DNA of 6,638 bases from Peptococcaceae bacterium (GTDB lineage: Bacteria > Bacillota > Peptococcia > Peptococcales > Peptococcaceae), in contig JAFNVD010000209.1 of the NCBI GenBank assembly GCA_017383785.1, positions 1-6,638 of the forward strand, written 5' to 3'. A program made the position numbers and the translations under genes. Shown here piece after piece: positions 1-5,577 of this stretch (position 1 is the first letter of the stretch; the number at the start of each line of letters is the position of its first letter). The notes under the pieces were generated by a model. That model had not been told where the DNA came from, did no database searches, and saw nothing but the letters and a program-made list of their open reading frames with translations.

Positions 1-388
1 TATAGAAACAGCCACAATTTACTTTACCGTGAAACAGTTTTTTTGTGTAATCATCATATGTCATTAAAATAAAACTTAACCGCTCAATCAAGGCGTGCAT
101 TTGACTTGTAATTTCACCAAAATAAATCGGTGTACCAAAAAATACTGCATCGGCAGATAGAATCTTATCTAATACAGGACTCAAGTCATCTTTCCAAAAG
201 CACTTCGCAGGCTCAGCGCCTTTACGTTTACATGCAAAGCAGCTGCGACAACCTGTGAAGTTTAAATCATACAGGTGAATCATCTCTACCTCTGCCCCGG
301 TATCCGCAGCCCCTTTCAAGGCCTCCTGTAAAATCAAATCCGTATTCCAGCCCTTACGTGGGCTACCGTTAATTGCAATTGCTTTCAT
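1..388 (-). CDS. Flavodoxin-fold (NADPH-dependent FMN reductase / iron-sulfur flavoprotein-like) protein, 3' end missing
   Basis: The first 129 codons of a gene that runs off the left edge; its stop codon is outside the window. The protein starts MKAIAINGSPRKGWNT: a beta strand followed by the GSPRKG loop that binds FMN phosphate in the flavodoxin-like NADPH-dependent FMN reductase family. A second flavin-contact segment, GTPIYFGEITSQMHALIERL, lies at residues 85-104. Between them is a cysteine cluster, C47-x2-C50-x2-C53-x9-C63, in the context GCRSCFACK. This resembles the compact cluster that holds a 4Fe-4S centre in iron-sulfur flavoproteins, though the last gap is longer than in the classic motif. 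The likely role is cytosolic electron transfer or reduction of a small substrate; the substrate cannot be told. The ATG at 388 is preceded by GGGAGG about 8 bases upstream. It has its own promoter and is separated from dnaJ by a terminator, so it is not part of the heat-shock operon. The family is clear, the exact function is not. Confidence 0.85.
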   Translation of the reverse strand, partial: MKAIAINGSPRKGWNTDLILQEALKGAADTGAEVEMIHLYDLNFTGCRSCFACKRKGAEPAKCFWKDDLSPVLDKILSADAVFFGTPIYFGEITSQMHALIERLSFILMTYDDYTKKLFHGKVNCGCFY

Positions 389-421
389 ATTGCCAAACCT
401 CCCATATGTATTGTTATCAAC

Positions 422-451
422 ATTATAGCATCAACGAAAATACCATTACAA
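422..451 (-). promoter_or_regulatory. Predicted sigma-A promoter of the flavoprotein gene, extended -10 type
   Basis: On the minus strand the -10 box is a perfect TATAAT (422-427), preceded by TGC, which makes an extended -10. An 18-base spacer separates it from TTGTAA (446-451), which matches 4 of 6 positions of the -35 consensus. Transcription would start near 415, giving a leader of about 27 bases before the ATG at 388. The -35 box touches the T-tract of the dnaJ terminator, so termination and re-initiation are packed together. Confidence 0.65.
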
Positions 452-484
452 CAAAAAATCAGGCAACATTTTTATTGCCTGATT
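451..484 (-). terminator. Rho-independent terminator after dnaJ
   Basis: A perfect 10-bp inverted repeat, AATCAGGCAA (457-466) and TTGCCTGATT (475-484), has an 8-base loop. Read on the minus strand it is followed by a T-rich tract (TTTTTT over 453-458, then GTTGT). It begins 15 bases after the dnaJ stop codon. This marks the 3' end of the hrcA-grpE-dnaK-dnaJ transcript. On the plus strand no T-run follows the stem, so it acts in the minus direction. Confidence 0.9.
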
Positions 485-499
485 CATAACCTGCATGTT

Positions 500-1702
500 T
501 TATTCTTCATCAAAGAAATCGTCAACAGCGTCTTTCATTTTGCCGAAGAAGCTTTTTTTATTTTCGCTTTTTTCTTCTTTTTTTTTGCCATCAGAACTTC
601 TGCTATTATCATCCTTTTTCGGTTCTACTGCTTTGAAAGTAGCGTTCAGTTTTTCCAACAGATCACGCTGTTCTGCAGTAAGGCTCTTTGGTGTTACGAC
701 ACGAATGGTAACGTACTGATCACCTTTACCATAACCTTTGATGTTTTTCACACCTTTGCCTTTCATGCGGAATTTGGCACCGGTCTGTACACCTGCAGGA
801 ATAGTCAATGTAACCTTTCCTTCCAGTGTTTCTACAAGTACATCCGCGCCCAATGCTGCCTGCGCAATATTGATTTCCTGTTCCATATAAATATCATCTT
901 CGTCACGCACAAAAATAGCATGCGGACGCACATTGATATAAATGTACAAATCGCCGTTTGGCCCACCCTGTTCACCAGGGTCACCTTCGCCACTCATACG
1001 CAAGCGAGAACCTGTATCTACGCCGGCCGGCACTTTAATTTCCAGCTTCTTATTGATACGTTTTTTCCCCTTGCCGTTGCACTCGGTGCATGGATCTTTA
1101 ATGACCTGACCTGTACCACCACATTCCGGGCAAACTTTAGCAGTCTGCATTTGTCCAAATGGTGTCTTCTGTACAGTATATACCTGGCCGCTGCCATTGC
1201 ATCGGCTACAGGTTGTCGCACTGGTCCCCGGTTTTGCACCGGTTCCTTTACAAGTGTCACAGCTTTCCCATTTTGGTAATGTGACAGTTTTTTCTGTACC
1301 AAATACAGCTTCTTCAAAGTCTATTGTCAAATCATAACGCAAATCAGCACCTTTGCGCGGGCCTCTCTGCTGCTGGCCGCCACCGAATCCGCCGCCAAAG
1401 AACATATCAAAGATATCATTCATGCCGCCGAAATCGCCACCGCCAAAACCACCGAAGCCACCGGCACCGCCAAATCCGCCAGGACCATCATGACCAAATC
1501 GGTCATACTGTTCACGTTTGCCGGAATCGGATAAGGTTTCATATGCTTCATTGATTTCTTTAAACTTCTCTTCTGCTTCTGCATTGCCCGGATTCACGTC
1601 CGGATGATATTGTCTGGCCAACTTACGATAAGCCTTTTTCAGCTCGTCGTCAGTGGCTGTTTTTTCTACGCCAAGCACTTCATAATAATCACGCTTTGCC
1701 AC
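500..1702 (-). CDS. dnaJ: Chaperone protein DnaJ (Hsp40, class A J-protein)
   Basis: The protein is a cytosolic co-chaperone that brings unfolded clients to DnaK and stimulates its ATPase. All class A parts are present in its 400 residues. The J domain is at about 5-70 with the essential HPD at 33-35. A Gly/Phe-rich region spans about 72-110. The zinc-binding domain has four CxxC motifs, CDTC 148-151, CSRC 165-168, CPEC 191-194 and CTEC 205-208. Two beta-sandwich client-binding domains follow to about 340. The C-terminus carries a charged, lysine-rich stretch (about 360-383) and a short amphipathic segment, FFGKMKDAVDDFF. The total is slightly longer than the usual 375-390. The start is GTG at 1702, chosen because AGGAGG (1710-1715) lies 7 bases upstream and the J domain begins at once; the stop is TAA. 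It is the last gene of the operon, 97 bases after the dnaK stop, with a hairpin in the gap. The gene holds an A9 run in the lysine-rich region. Confidence 0.98.
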   Translation of the reverse strand: MAKRDYYEVLGVEKTATDDELKKAYRKLARQYHPDVNPGNAEAEEKFKEINEAYETLSDSGKREQYDRFGHDGPGGFGGAGGFGGFGGGDFGGMNDIFDMFFGGGFGGGQQQRGPRKGADLRYDLTIDFEEAVFGTEKTVTLPKWESCDTCKGTGAKPGTSATTCSRCNGSGQVYTVQKTPFGQMQTAKVCPECGGTGQVIKDPCTECNGKGKKRINKKLEIKVPAGVDTGSRLRMSGEGDPGEQGGPNGDLYIYINVRPHAIFVRDEDDIYMEQEINIAQAALGADVLVETLEGKVTLTIPAGVQTGAKFRMKGKGVKNIKGYGKGDQYVTIRVVTPKSLTAEQRDLLEKLNATFKAVEPKKDDNSRSSDGKKKEEKSENKKSFFGKMKDAVDDFFDEE

Positions 1703-1753
1703 GCCTGGTCCTCCTCTTTCTCGTACAGAATCTCCATATATCTACTACACAGA

Positions 1754-1779
1754 AAAGCGCAATACCAATATTGCGCTTT
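1754..1779 (-). promoter_or_regulatory. Intercistronic hairpin between dnaK and dnaJ (possible leaky terminator or mRNA-stabilising stem)
   Basis: An 11-bp perfect inverted repeat, AAAGCGCAATA (1754-1764) and TATTGCGCTTT (1769-1779), encloses a 4-base loop (TTGG on the minus strand). It lies 22 bases past the dnaK stop. On the minus strand the stem ends in CGCTTTTCTG, so only four T residues in a row follow the GC part. That is a poor tail for full termination. It more likely causes partial termination or protects the 3' end of a processed hrcA-grpE-dnaK message, which would leave less dnaJ mRNA. The structure is seen directly; its effect is inferred. Confidence 0.6.
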
Positions 1780-1801
1780 ATCTATGCATACGTGTTATTT
1801 A

Positions 1802-3622
1802 TTAAACTTCTTTGTATTCTGCGTCATATACGCCGTCTTCGTTTGGAGCAGACTGACTGTAGCCACCCATATCAGCACCTTGTGCCGCCTGAGCTGCTGC
1901 ATACATTTTTTCTGTCATTTTGTACAGTACATCTTGCAGCGCTTCTGTTTTTTCTTTGATTTCAGCAGTGTTATTGCCTTCCAGAGCAGCTTTCAGTTCG
2001 TCTTTCGCTTTGTTGATATCAGCTACTTCAGCAGCATCTACTTTATCGCCCATATCTTTCAGAGTTTTTTCTACCTGGAATACCATAGCATCAGCATTAT
2101 TGCGGATATCTACTTCTTCTTTACGTTTTTTGTCTGCTTCTGCATTCATTTCAGCATCTTTGATCATCTGATCGATTTCGGCATCACTCAGACCACTGCT
2201 GGATTTGATAGTAATGCGCTGTTCTTTACCGGTACCCAAATCTTTTGCAGATACATTTACAATACCGTTTGCGTCGATGTCAAATTTAACTTCAATCTGT
2301 GGAACACCACGTGGAGCTGGTGGAATATCCATCAGTGTAAAGCGACCCAATGTTTTGTTGTACTGTGCCATTTCACGTTCGCCCTGCAGTACATGGATGT
2401 CTGTAGATGTCTGGTTGTCGGCAGCTGTAGTAAATACCTGCTGACGAGATACCGGAATAGTAGTATTGCGTTCTACGATTTTGGTGAATACGCCACCCAG
2501 TGTTTCAATCCCTAAGGACAGTGGTGTAACGTCCAGCAGAACTACGTCTTTTACTTCACCTGCTAATACACCACCCTGAATTGCTGCACCCAGAGCTACG
2601 CATTCGTCAGGGTTGATACCTTTGAATGGTTCTTTGCCCAGCAGGTTTTTGATTGCTTCCTGTACAGCAGGAATACGGCTGGAGCCACCTACCAGAATTA
2701 CTTTGTGAATATCATTTGCTGTTAAGCCAGCGTCTTTCAGTGCCTGACGTGTTGGACCCATTGTTTTTTCTACCAAGTCAGCTGTCAGTTCATCAAATTT
2801 TGCTCTAGTCAGAGTCAAATCTAAGTGCTGAGGACCATTTTCATTCATAGTAATGAATGGCAGGTTGATGTTGGAGCTTGTTACGTTGGACAGTTCGATT
2901 TTTGCTTTTTCAGCTGCTTCTTTTAAGCGCTGCATAGCAGTTTTATCCATGGACAGGTCAATGCCTGTTTCTTTTTTAAATTCTACGATCATCCAGTCGA
3001 TGATTTTTTCGTCGAAGTCATCACCACCCAGACGGTTGTTACCGCTAGTAGCTTTTACTTCAAAAATGCCATCGCCCAGTTCCAGAATAGATACGTCAAA
3101 TGTACCGCCGCCTAAGTCAAATACCAGTACTGTCTGGTCGTTGTCTTTATCCATACCGTAAGCCAATGCTGCCGCAGTTGGTTCGTTGATGATTCGCAGT
3201 ACATTTAAACCTGCGATTTTACCTGCGTCTTTGGTAGCCTGACGCTGGCTGTCTGTAAAGTAAGCAGGTACAGTGATAACTGCTTCTGTTACGCTTTCAC
3301 CCAGATATGCTTCTGCATCTGCTTTCAATTTCTGCAGAATCATAGCGGAAATTTCCTGTGGTGTATATGCAGTACCTGCTACAGTTGTTTTGTAGTCAGT
3401 ACCCATGTGACGTTTGATGGAGCTTACTGTATTGTCAGCGTTAGTTACTGCCTGACGTTTTGCTACCTGACCTACCAGACGTTCGCCGGATTTGGACACA
3501 CCTACTACAGATGGAGTAGTGCGGTTCCCTTCAGTGTTGGCAATTACTACAGCTTCGCCGCCTTCCATTACGGCTACGCAAGAGTTTGTTGTACCTAAGT
3601 CAATCCCAATTACTTTTCCCAT
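1802..3622 (-). CDS. dnaK: Chaperone protein DnaK (Hsp70)
   Basis: The protein is the ATP-dependent Hsp70 of the cytosol and binds exposed hydrophobic segments of unfolded proteins. Its 606 residues are full length for Bacillota. The nucleotide-binding domain has phosphate-1 IDLGTTNS (7-14), K70, E147 in INEPTAAA, phosphate-2 DLGGGTFD (169-176), and the adenosine motif VGGSSRIP (311-318). The hydrophobic linker VVLLDVTPLSL (360-370) leads into the substrate-binding beta domain, then the helical lid (from about 480) and a Gln/Gly/Ala-rich tail ending DAEYKEV. After the segment ending at K70 the sequence goes straight to the TPQEISAMIL helix. The roughly two-dozen-residue insertion typical of Gram-negative DnaK is absent. 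The ATG at 3622 has AGGAGG (3631-3636) 8 bases upstream. It follows grpE by 30 bases, so the two are transcribed together. HrcA repression through the CIRCE at the operon start is expected. No separate promoter or CIRCE is seen in front of dnaK. Confidence 0.99.
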   Translation of the reverse strand: MGKVIGIDLGTTNSCVAVMEGGEAVVIANTEGNRTTPSVVGVSKSGERLVGQVAKRQAVTNADNTVSSIKRHMGTDYKTTVAGTAYTPQEISAMILQKLKADAEAYLGESVTEAVITVPAYFTDSQRQATKDAGKIAGLNVLRIINEPTAAALAYGMDKDNDQTVLVFDLGGGTFDVSILELGDGIFEVKATSGNNRLGGDDFDEKIIDWMIVEFKKETGIDLSMDKTAMQRLKEAAEKAKIELSNVTSSNINLPFITMNENGPQHLDLTLTRAKFDELTADLVEKTMGPTRQALKDAGLTANDIHKVILVGGSSRIPAVQEAIKNLLGKEPFKGINPDECVALGAAIQGGVLAGEVKDVVLLDVTPLSLGIETLGGVFTKIVERNTTIPVSRQQVFTTAADNQTSTDIHVLQGEREMAQYNKTLGRFTLMDIPPAPRGVPQIEVKFDIDANGIVNVSAKDLGTGKEQRITIKSSSGLSDAEIDQMIKDAEMNAEADKKRKEEVDIRNNADAMVFQVEKTLKDMGDKVDAAEVADINKAKDELKAALEGNNTAEIKEKTEALQDVLYKMTEKMYAAAQAAQGADMGGYSQSAPNEDGVYDAEYKEV

Positions 3623-3652
3623 TTTAGTTTCCTCCTAAATATCTTCTTACAA

Positions 3653-4189
3653 TTATCTACTTACTTTTACCATGCTTGGGCGAATTACTCGCTCTTTCAG
3701 CATATAGCCGGCTCTTAGTTCTTCTACTACTGTATCTTCCGGCACACTATCATCATCCACCTGCATAATTGCTTCATGCAGGTTTGGATCAAATGCATGA
3801 CCTACTGCTTCGATTTTTGTCATTCCTGCAGCCTCTAACACCTGCTGCAGCTGACGATAAATCATATCCACGCCTTTTACTACATTTTGCACATCTTTGT
3901 TGTCGCTGGTAGTTTTCAACGCCAACTGGAAGTTATCCAACACCGGCAGGATTTCACCGATGATTTTGGCATTGCTGTATTTCATTAAATCTTCTTTTTC
4001 TAATGCAGTACGACGTTTATAGTTCTCAAAATCCGCCGCTGTACGTAAAAATCTCTGATTCAACTCATCCAGCTGTACCTGCAGCGCTGCTGCATCTACT
4101 ACTTCCTCCGTTGCTTCCTCTGCCTGTTCTTCAACAGGCTCCTCTGTGGTCACTTCCTCTTCCAGGATTTCTTTTTCCTGTTCTGTCAT
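3653..4189 (-). CDS. grpE: Nucleotide exchange factor GrpE
   Basis: GrpE is a dimer that opens the DnaK nucleotide site to release ADP. With the start chosen here it has 178 residues. An acidic, probably disordered N-terminus (about 1-33, many Glu) is followed by a long coiled-coil-forming helix (about 35-95, containing RTAADFENYKRR). The conserved C-terminal beta domain carries the family signature around FDPNLHEAIMQV, VVEELRAGYMLKERVIRP and ending VKVSR. An in-frame GTG at 4201 would add four residues (MTCH). However, its GGAG ribosome-binding core (4203-4206) would be only one base away, too close to work. The ATG at 4189 has the same GGAG 13 bases upstream, somewhat far, but a small hairpin lies in between and could shorten the gap. 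The gene follows hrcA by 42 bases and precedes dnaK by 30. Function is certain; the start is the uncertain part. Confidence 0.95.
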   Translation of the reverse strand: MTEQEKEILEEEVTTEEPVEEQAEEATEEVVDAAALQVQLDELNQRFLRTAADFENYKRRTALEKEDLMKYSNAKIIGEILPVLDNFQLALKTTSDNKDVQNVVKGVDMIYRQLQQVLEAAGMTKIEAVGHAFDPNLHEAIMQVDDDSVPEDTVVEELRAGYMLKERVIRPSMVKVSR

Positions 4190-4202
4190 GTGACACGTCA
4201 CA
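4189..4202 (-). repeat. Palindrome between the grpE ribosome-binding site and its start codon
   Basis: Two 6-base arms, TGTGAC and GTCACA, flank a 2-base centre. As RNA the stem would be UGUGA/UCACA with a CGUG loop. It begins right after the GGAG core and ends at the A of the ATG at 4189. It also contains the alternative GTG at 4201. The outer parts resemble a CRP/FNR half-site pair (TGTGA/TCACA), but the spacing is 4 instead of 6 and the place is inside the translation start, so a protein operator is unlikely. Confidence 0.5.
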
Positions 4203-4216
4203 CTCCTTTATTCTTC

Positions 4217-4230
4217 TATACTTTAGTATA
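4217..4230. repeat. Short palindrome in the hrcA-grpE gap
   Basis: TATACT and AGTATA flank a 2-base centre and sit just after the hrcA TAG stop. As RNA it could form a weak A/U-rich 5-bp hairpin. On the minus strand TATACT also matches 5 of 6 bases of a -10 box, but no credible -35 box lies 16-18 bases upstream, so an internal promoter is not supported. Confidence 0.4.
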
Positions 4231-4231
4231 C

Positions 4232-5266
4232 CTATTCACTTTCTTGATATGCTTCTTCCAGTGTCAATGCCATTGTATTCAGCATAGATACCGCAGTTGC
4301 ATAATCCATTCGAGTAGGACCAATCAAGCCAACCTTGCCGACCGTCTCACCCTTTACTTTATAATTGGCAATAATCACGCTGCAGTCTTTTACTTGGTCA
4401 ACCCCGGACTCTGCACCGATTTTTACCGTAATACCGGTTTCATTGTCATCAGCCGCCATAATTTGTGTCAGGACTTCTTCCTGCTCTAAAGATTCCAGCA
4501 GATTTTTCACCTTAGTAACATCTTTAAACTCAGGCTGCGACAACATATTTAGCCCGCCGCCCAGGTAAATTTTCTTATCTTTATTCTGGATACCTAAGAT
4601 AGAAGACAGCATTTCTAACGCACAATCTACTACCTGACGCTGATTGGTTAAGTTCTGAAAAATGTTCTCCAGAATATTGCGCTGCCAATCATCTACTTTT
4701 AAACCACGCAAATTCTGGTTAATCATCATACTCACCAAATCCAAATCCTCTTTTGTCATGGACTCCGGAATTTCCAGAAAACGATTTTCAATTTTATCGT
4801 CTTCCATGATAATAACCATCAAAGCTTTGCCCGGCTCTACCGGCAATAACTGCAACAGTTTCAGTGTAGTACCATGCTTGTCATCCAGCATCATCACCGT
4901 AGTACAATTGGTTACTTCCGCCAACATCTTCATAGAATCGCGCAGCACCTCACCTACTTGCTCTCGCTTAGCGCGGATTTGACCGGTAATGAGCTGCTTT
5001 GCCTCTTCTTTTATATCGCTTTTATTCATCAAGTAATCTACATAATAGCGATAGCCCGCCTCAGATGGTACACGCCCTGCCGAAGTATGTGGCTGCTCAA
5101 TCAGCCCCATCTCCTCCAAGTCGGCCATTTCATTGCGGATAGTTGCAGAGCTGACACCCAAATCATATTTCTTGGAGATGGTTCTGGATCCAACCGGTTC
5201 TGCAGTTTCGATATAATCCAATACAACTGCCTCAAGTATTTTCGCTTTCCGGCTATCCATTTCCAT
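4232..5266 (-). CDS. hrcA: Heat-inducible transcription repressor HrcA
   Basis: HrcA is the dimeric repressor of class I heat-shock genes. It binds CIRCE, and in characterised species its active fold depends on the GroE chaperonin. The protein has 344 residues, the usual size. The N-terminal winged helix-turn-helix (about 5-75) includes ETAEPVGSRTISKKY, the recognition segment SSATIRNEMADLEEMGLIEQ, and the family hallmark HTSAGRVPSEAGYRYYVDYLM. A GAF-like central domain and dimerisation region follow, with the conserved late segment VGLIGPTRMDYATAVSMLN. The start was set at the ATG at 5266 because GAGGTG (5273-5278), a strong anti-SD match, lies 6 bases upstream. A GTG at 5275 would add three residues but overlaps that site. 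It is the first gene of the operon and its leader contains CIRCE, so it represses itself together with grpE, dnaK and dnaJ. The stop is TAG. Confidence 0.98.
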   Translation of the reverse strand: MEMDSRKAKILEAVVLDYIETAEPVGSRTISKKYDLGVSSATIRNEMADLEEMGLIEQPHTSAGRVPSEAGYRYYVDYLMNKSDIKEEAKQLITGQIRAKREQVGEVLRDSMKMLAEVTNCTTVMMLDDKHGTTLKLLQLLPVEPGKALMVIIMEDDKIENRFLEIPESMTKEDLDLVSMMINQNLRGLKVDDWQRNILENIFQNLTNQRQVVDCALEMLSSILGIQNKDKKIYLGGGLNMLSQPEFKDVTKVKNLLESLEQEEVLTQIMAADDNETGITVKIGAESGVDQVKDCSVIIANYKVKGETVGKVGLIGPTRMDYATAVSMLNTMALTLEEAYQESE

Positions 5267-5290
5267 ACGTGTCACCTCACCTTTTGTTTT

Positions 5291-5319
5291 GTTAGCACTC
5301 TATCACCTTGAGTGCTAAC
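5291..5319 (-). promoter_or_regulatory. CIRCE operator (HrcA binding site)
   Basis: The classic 9-9-9 form is present: TTAGCACTC (5292-5300), nine bases, GAGTGCTAA (5310-5318), with no mismatch to the consensus. Base pairing continues outward so that the arms reach 12 bp (5289-5300 and 5310-5321). Its upstream edge coincides with the predicted transcription start near 5319, so bound HrcA would block initiation, and the element would also be transcribed at the 5' end of the mRNA. It is the only CIRCE seen in the window. Confidence 0.97.
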
Positions 5320-5325
5320 AATGAT

Positions 5326-5354
5326 AGTATAATACGAACCTGTCTGAAAATCAA
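5326..5354 (-). promoter_or_regulatory. Sigma-A promoter of the hrcA-grpE-dnaK-dnaJ operon
   Basis: On the minus strand TTGATT (5349-5354) and TATACT (5326-5331) are separated by 17 bases, matching 4 of 6 and 5 of 6 consensus positions. Start of transcription is expected near 5319, giving a leader of about 53 bases. A run of nine T on the minus strand (5366-5374) lies about 50 bases upstream of the start, where an UP element would sit. There is no sign of a CtsR-type direct repeat. Confidence 0.85.
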
Positions 5355-5391
5355 TGGTTTTTGCTAAAAAAAAACTAATAATTATGTTAAG

Positions 5392-5418
5392 AAAATGTGA
5401 AGATGCTCTACACATTTT
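5392..5418. repeat. 8-bp inverted repeat with 11-base centre, unknown role
   Basis: AAAATGTG (5392-5399) and CACATTTT (5411-5418) are perfect inverted arms. The element lies 38 bases upstream of the hrcA -35 box and about 97 bases upstream of the likely rarA -35 box. It could be an operator for an unidentified regulator. It matches none of the operators I checked by eye (CtsR, PerR, Rex, LexA). Confidence 0.45.
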
Positions 5419-5437
5419 GGTACATAAACATTGTACC
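5419..5437. repeat. 6-bp inverted repeat abutting the previous one
   Basis: GGTACA (5419-5424) and TGTACC (5432-5437) flank a 7-base centre. It starts at the base after the preceding inverted repeat ends. On the plus strand a T-run (5446-5451) follows 8 bases later, too far from a short stem for a normal terminator. Confidence 0.4.
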
Positions 5438-5514
5438 TATGAAAATTTTTTCGTATTTCTTCGCACGAATATCTATATTGTTATAATATATTTTTACTGT
5501 ATATCACACGTCTA

Positions 5515-5543
5515 TGGCAAATCACCACAACATCTGCTACAAT
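5515..5543 (+). promoter_or_regulatory. Probable rarA promoter, extended -10 type
   Basis: TACAAT (5538-5543) matches 5 of 6 -10 positions and is preceded by TGC (5535-5537), an extended -10. The -35 at 17 bases, TGGCAA (5515-5520), is weak, which is usual for extended -10 promoters. The start would be near 5550, about 28 bases before the ATG. A weaker alternative is TTGTTA (5478-5483) with TATATC (5500-5505). Confidence 0.5.
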
Positions 5544-5577
5544 AGAATAAATATGTACTGAAAGGAGGCGCCATAGT

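Larger units (their letters stand above)
5267..5577. other. Divergent intergenic region between hrcA and rarA
   Basis: These 311 bases hold no convincing gene. From left to right they contain the hrcA ribosome-binding site, CIRCE, the hrcA promoter with an A/T tract behind it, two abutting inverted repeats, an A/T-rich stretch (about 5440-5510), a probable rarA promoter, and the rarA ribosome-binding site. A 63-codon open frame at 5354-5545 on the plus strand has no ribosome-binding site and was rejected. Confidence 0.8.

Noticed and set aside
1604..2515. A 303-codon open frame on the plus strand opposite dnaK and dnaJ
   Set aside because: It lies antisense to two certain genes, has Phe/Ser/Cys-rich composition typical of reverse-strand shadows, no ribosome-binding site and no recognisable domain. 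It also crosses the dnaK-dnaJ gap and its hairpin.
4189..4202. CRP/FNR-type operator at the grpE start
   Set aside because: The half-sites TGTGA/TCACA are 4 bases apart, not 6, and the site is in the translation initiation region with no promoter beside it.
4225..4253. Internal promoter for grpE from TATACT
   Set aside because: No sequence at 16-18 bases upstream matches more than two or three -35 positions.
4191..5274. Shared octamer ACGTGTCA near the hrcA start (5267-5274) and the grpE start (4191-4198), in opposite orientation
   Set aside because: Two copies only, in different positions relative to the start codons; fits chance plus shared GTG/ribosome-site composition.
5376..5384. PerR/Fur-like box TAAT-A-ATTA
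   Set aside because: The palindrome is only 9 bases, does not extend to the known consensus, and such A/T motifs are common by chance here.
5482..5487. Perfect TATAAT on the plus strand upstream of rarA
   Set aside because: No -35 box or TG extension at the right distance, and it is about 95 bases from the start codon; the site at 5538-5543 fits better.
5354..5545. A 63-codon open frame in the hrcA-rarA gap
   Set aside because: No Shine-Dalgarno sequence is near the ATG, which sits at the hrcA -35 box, and the frame runs through the inverted repeats and into the rarA promoter.
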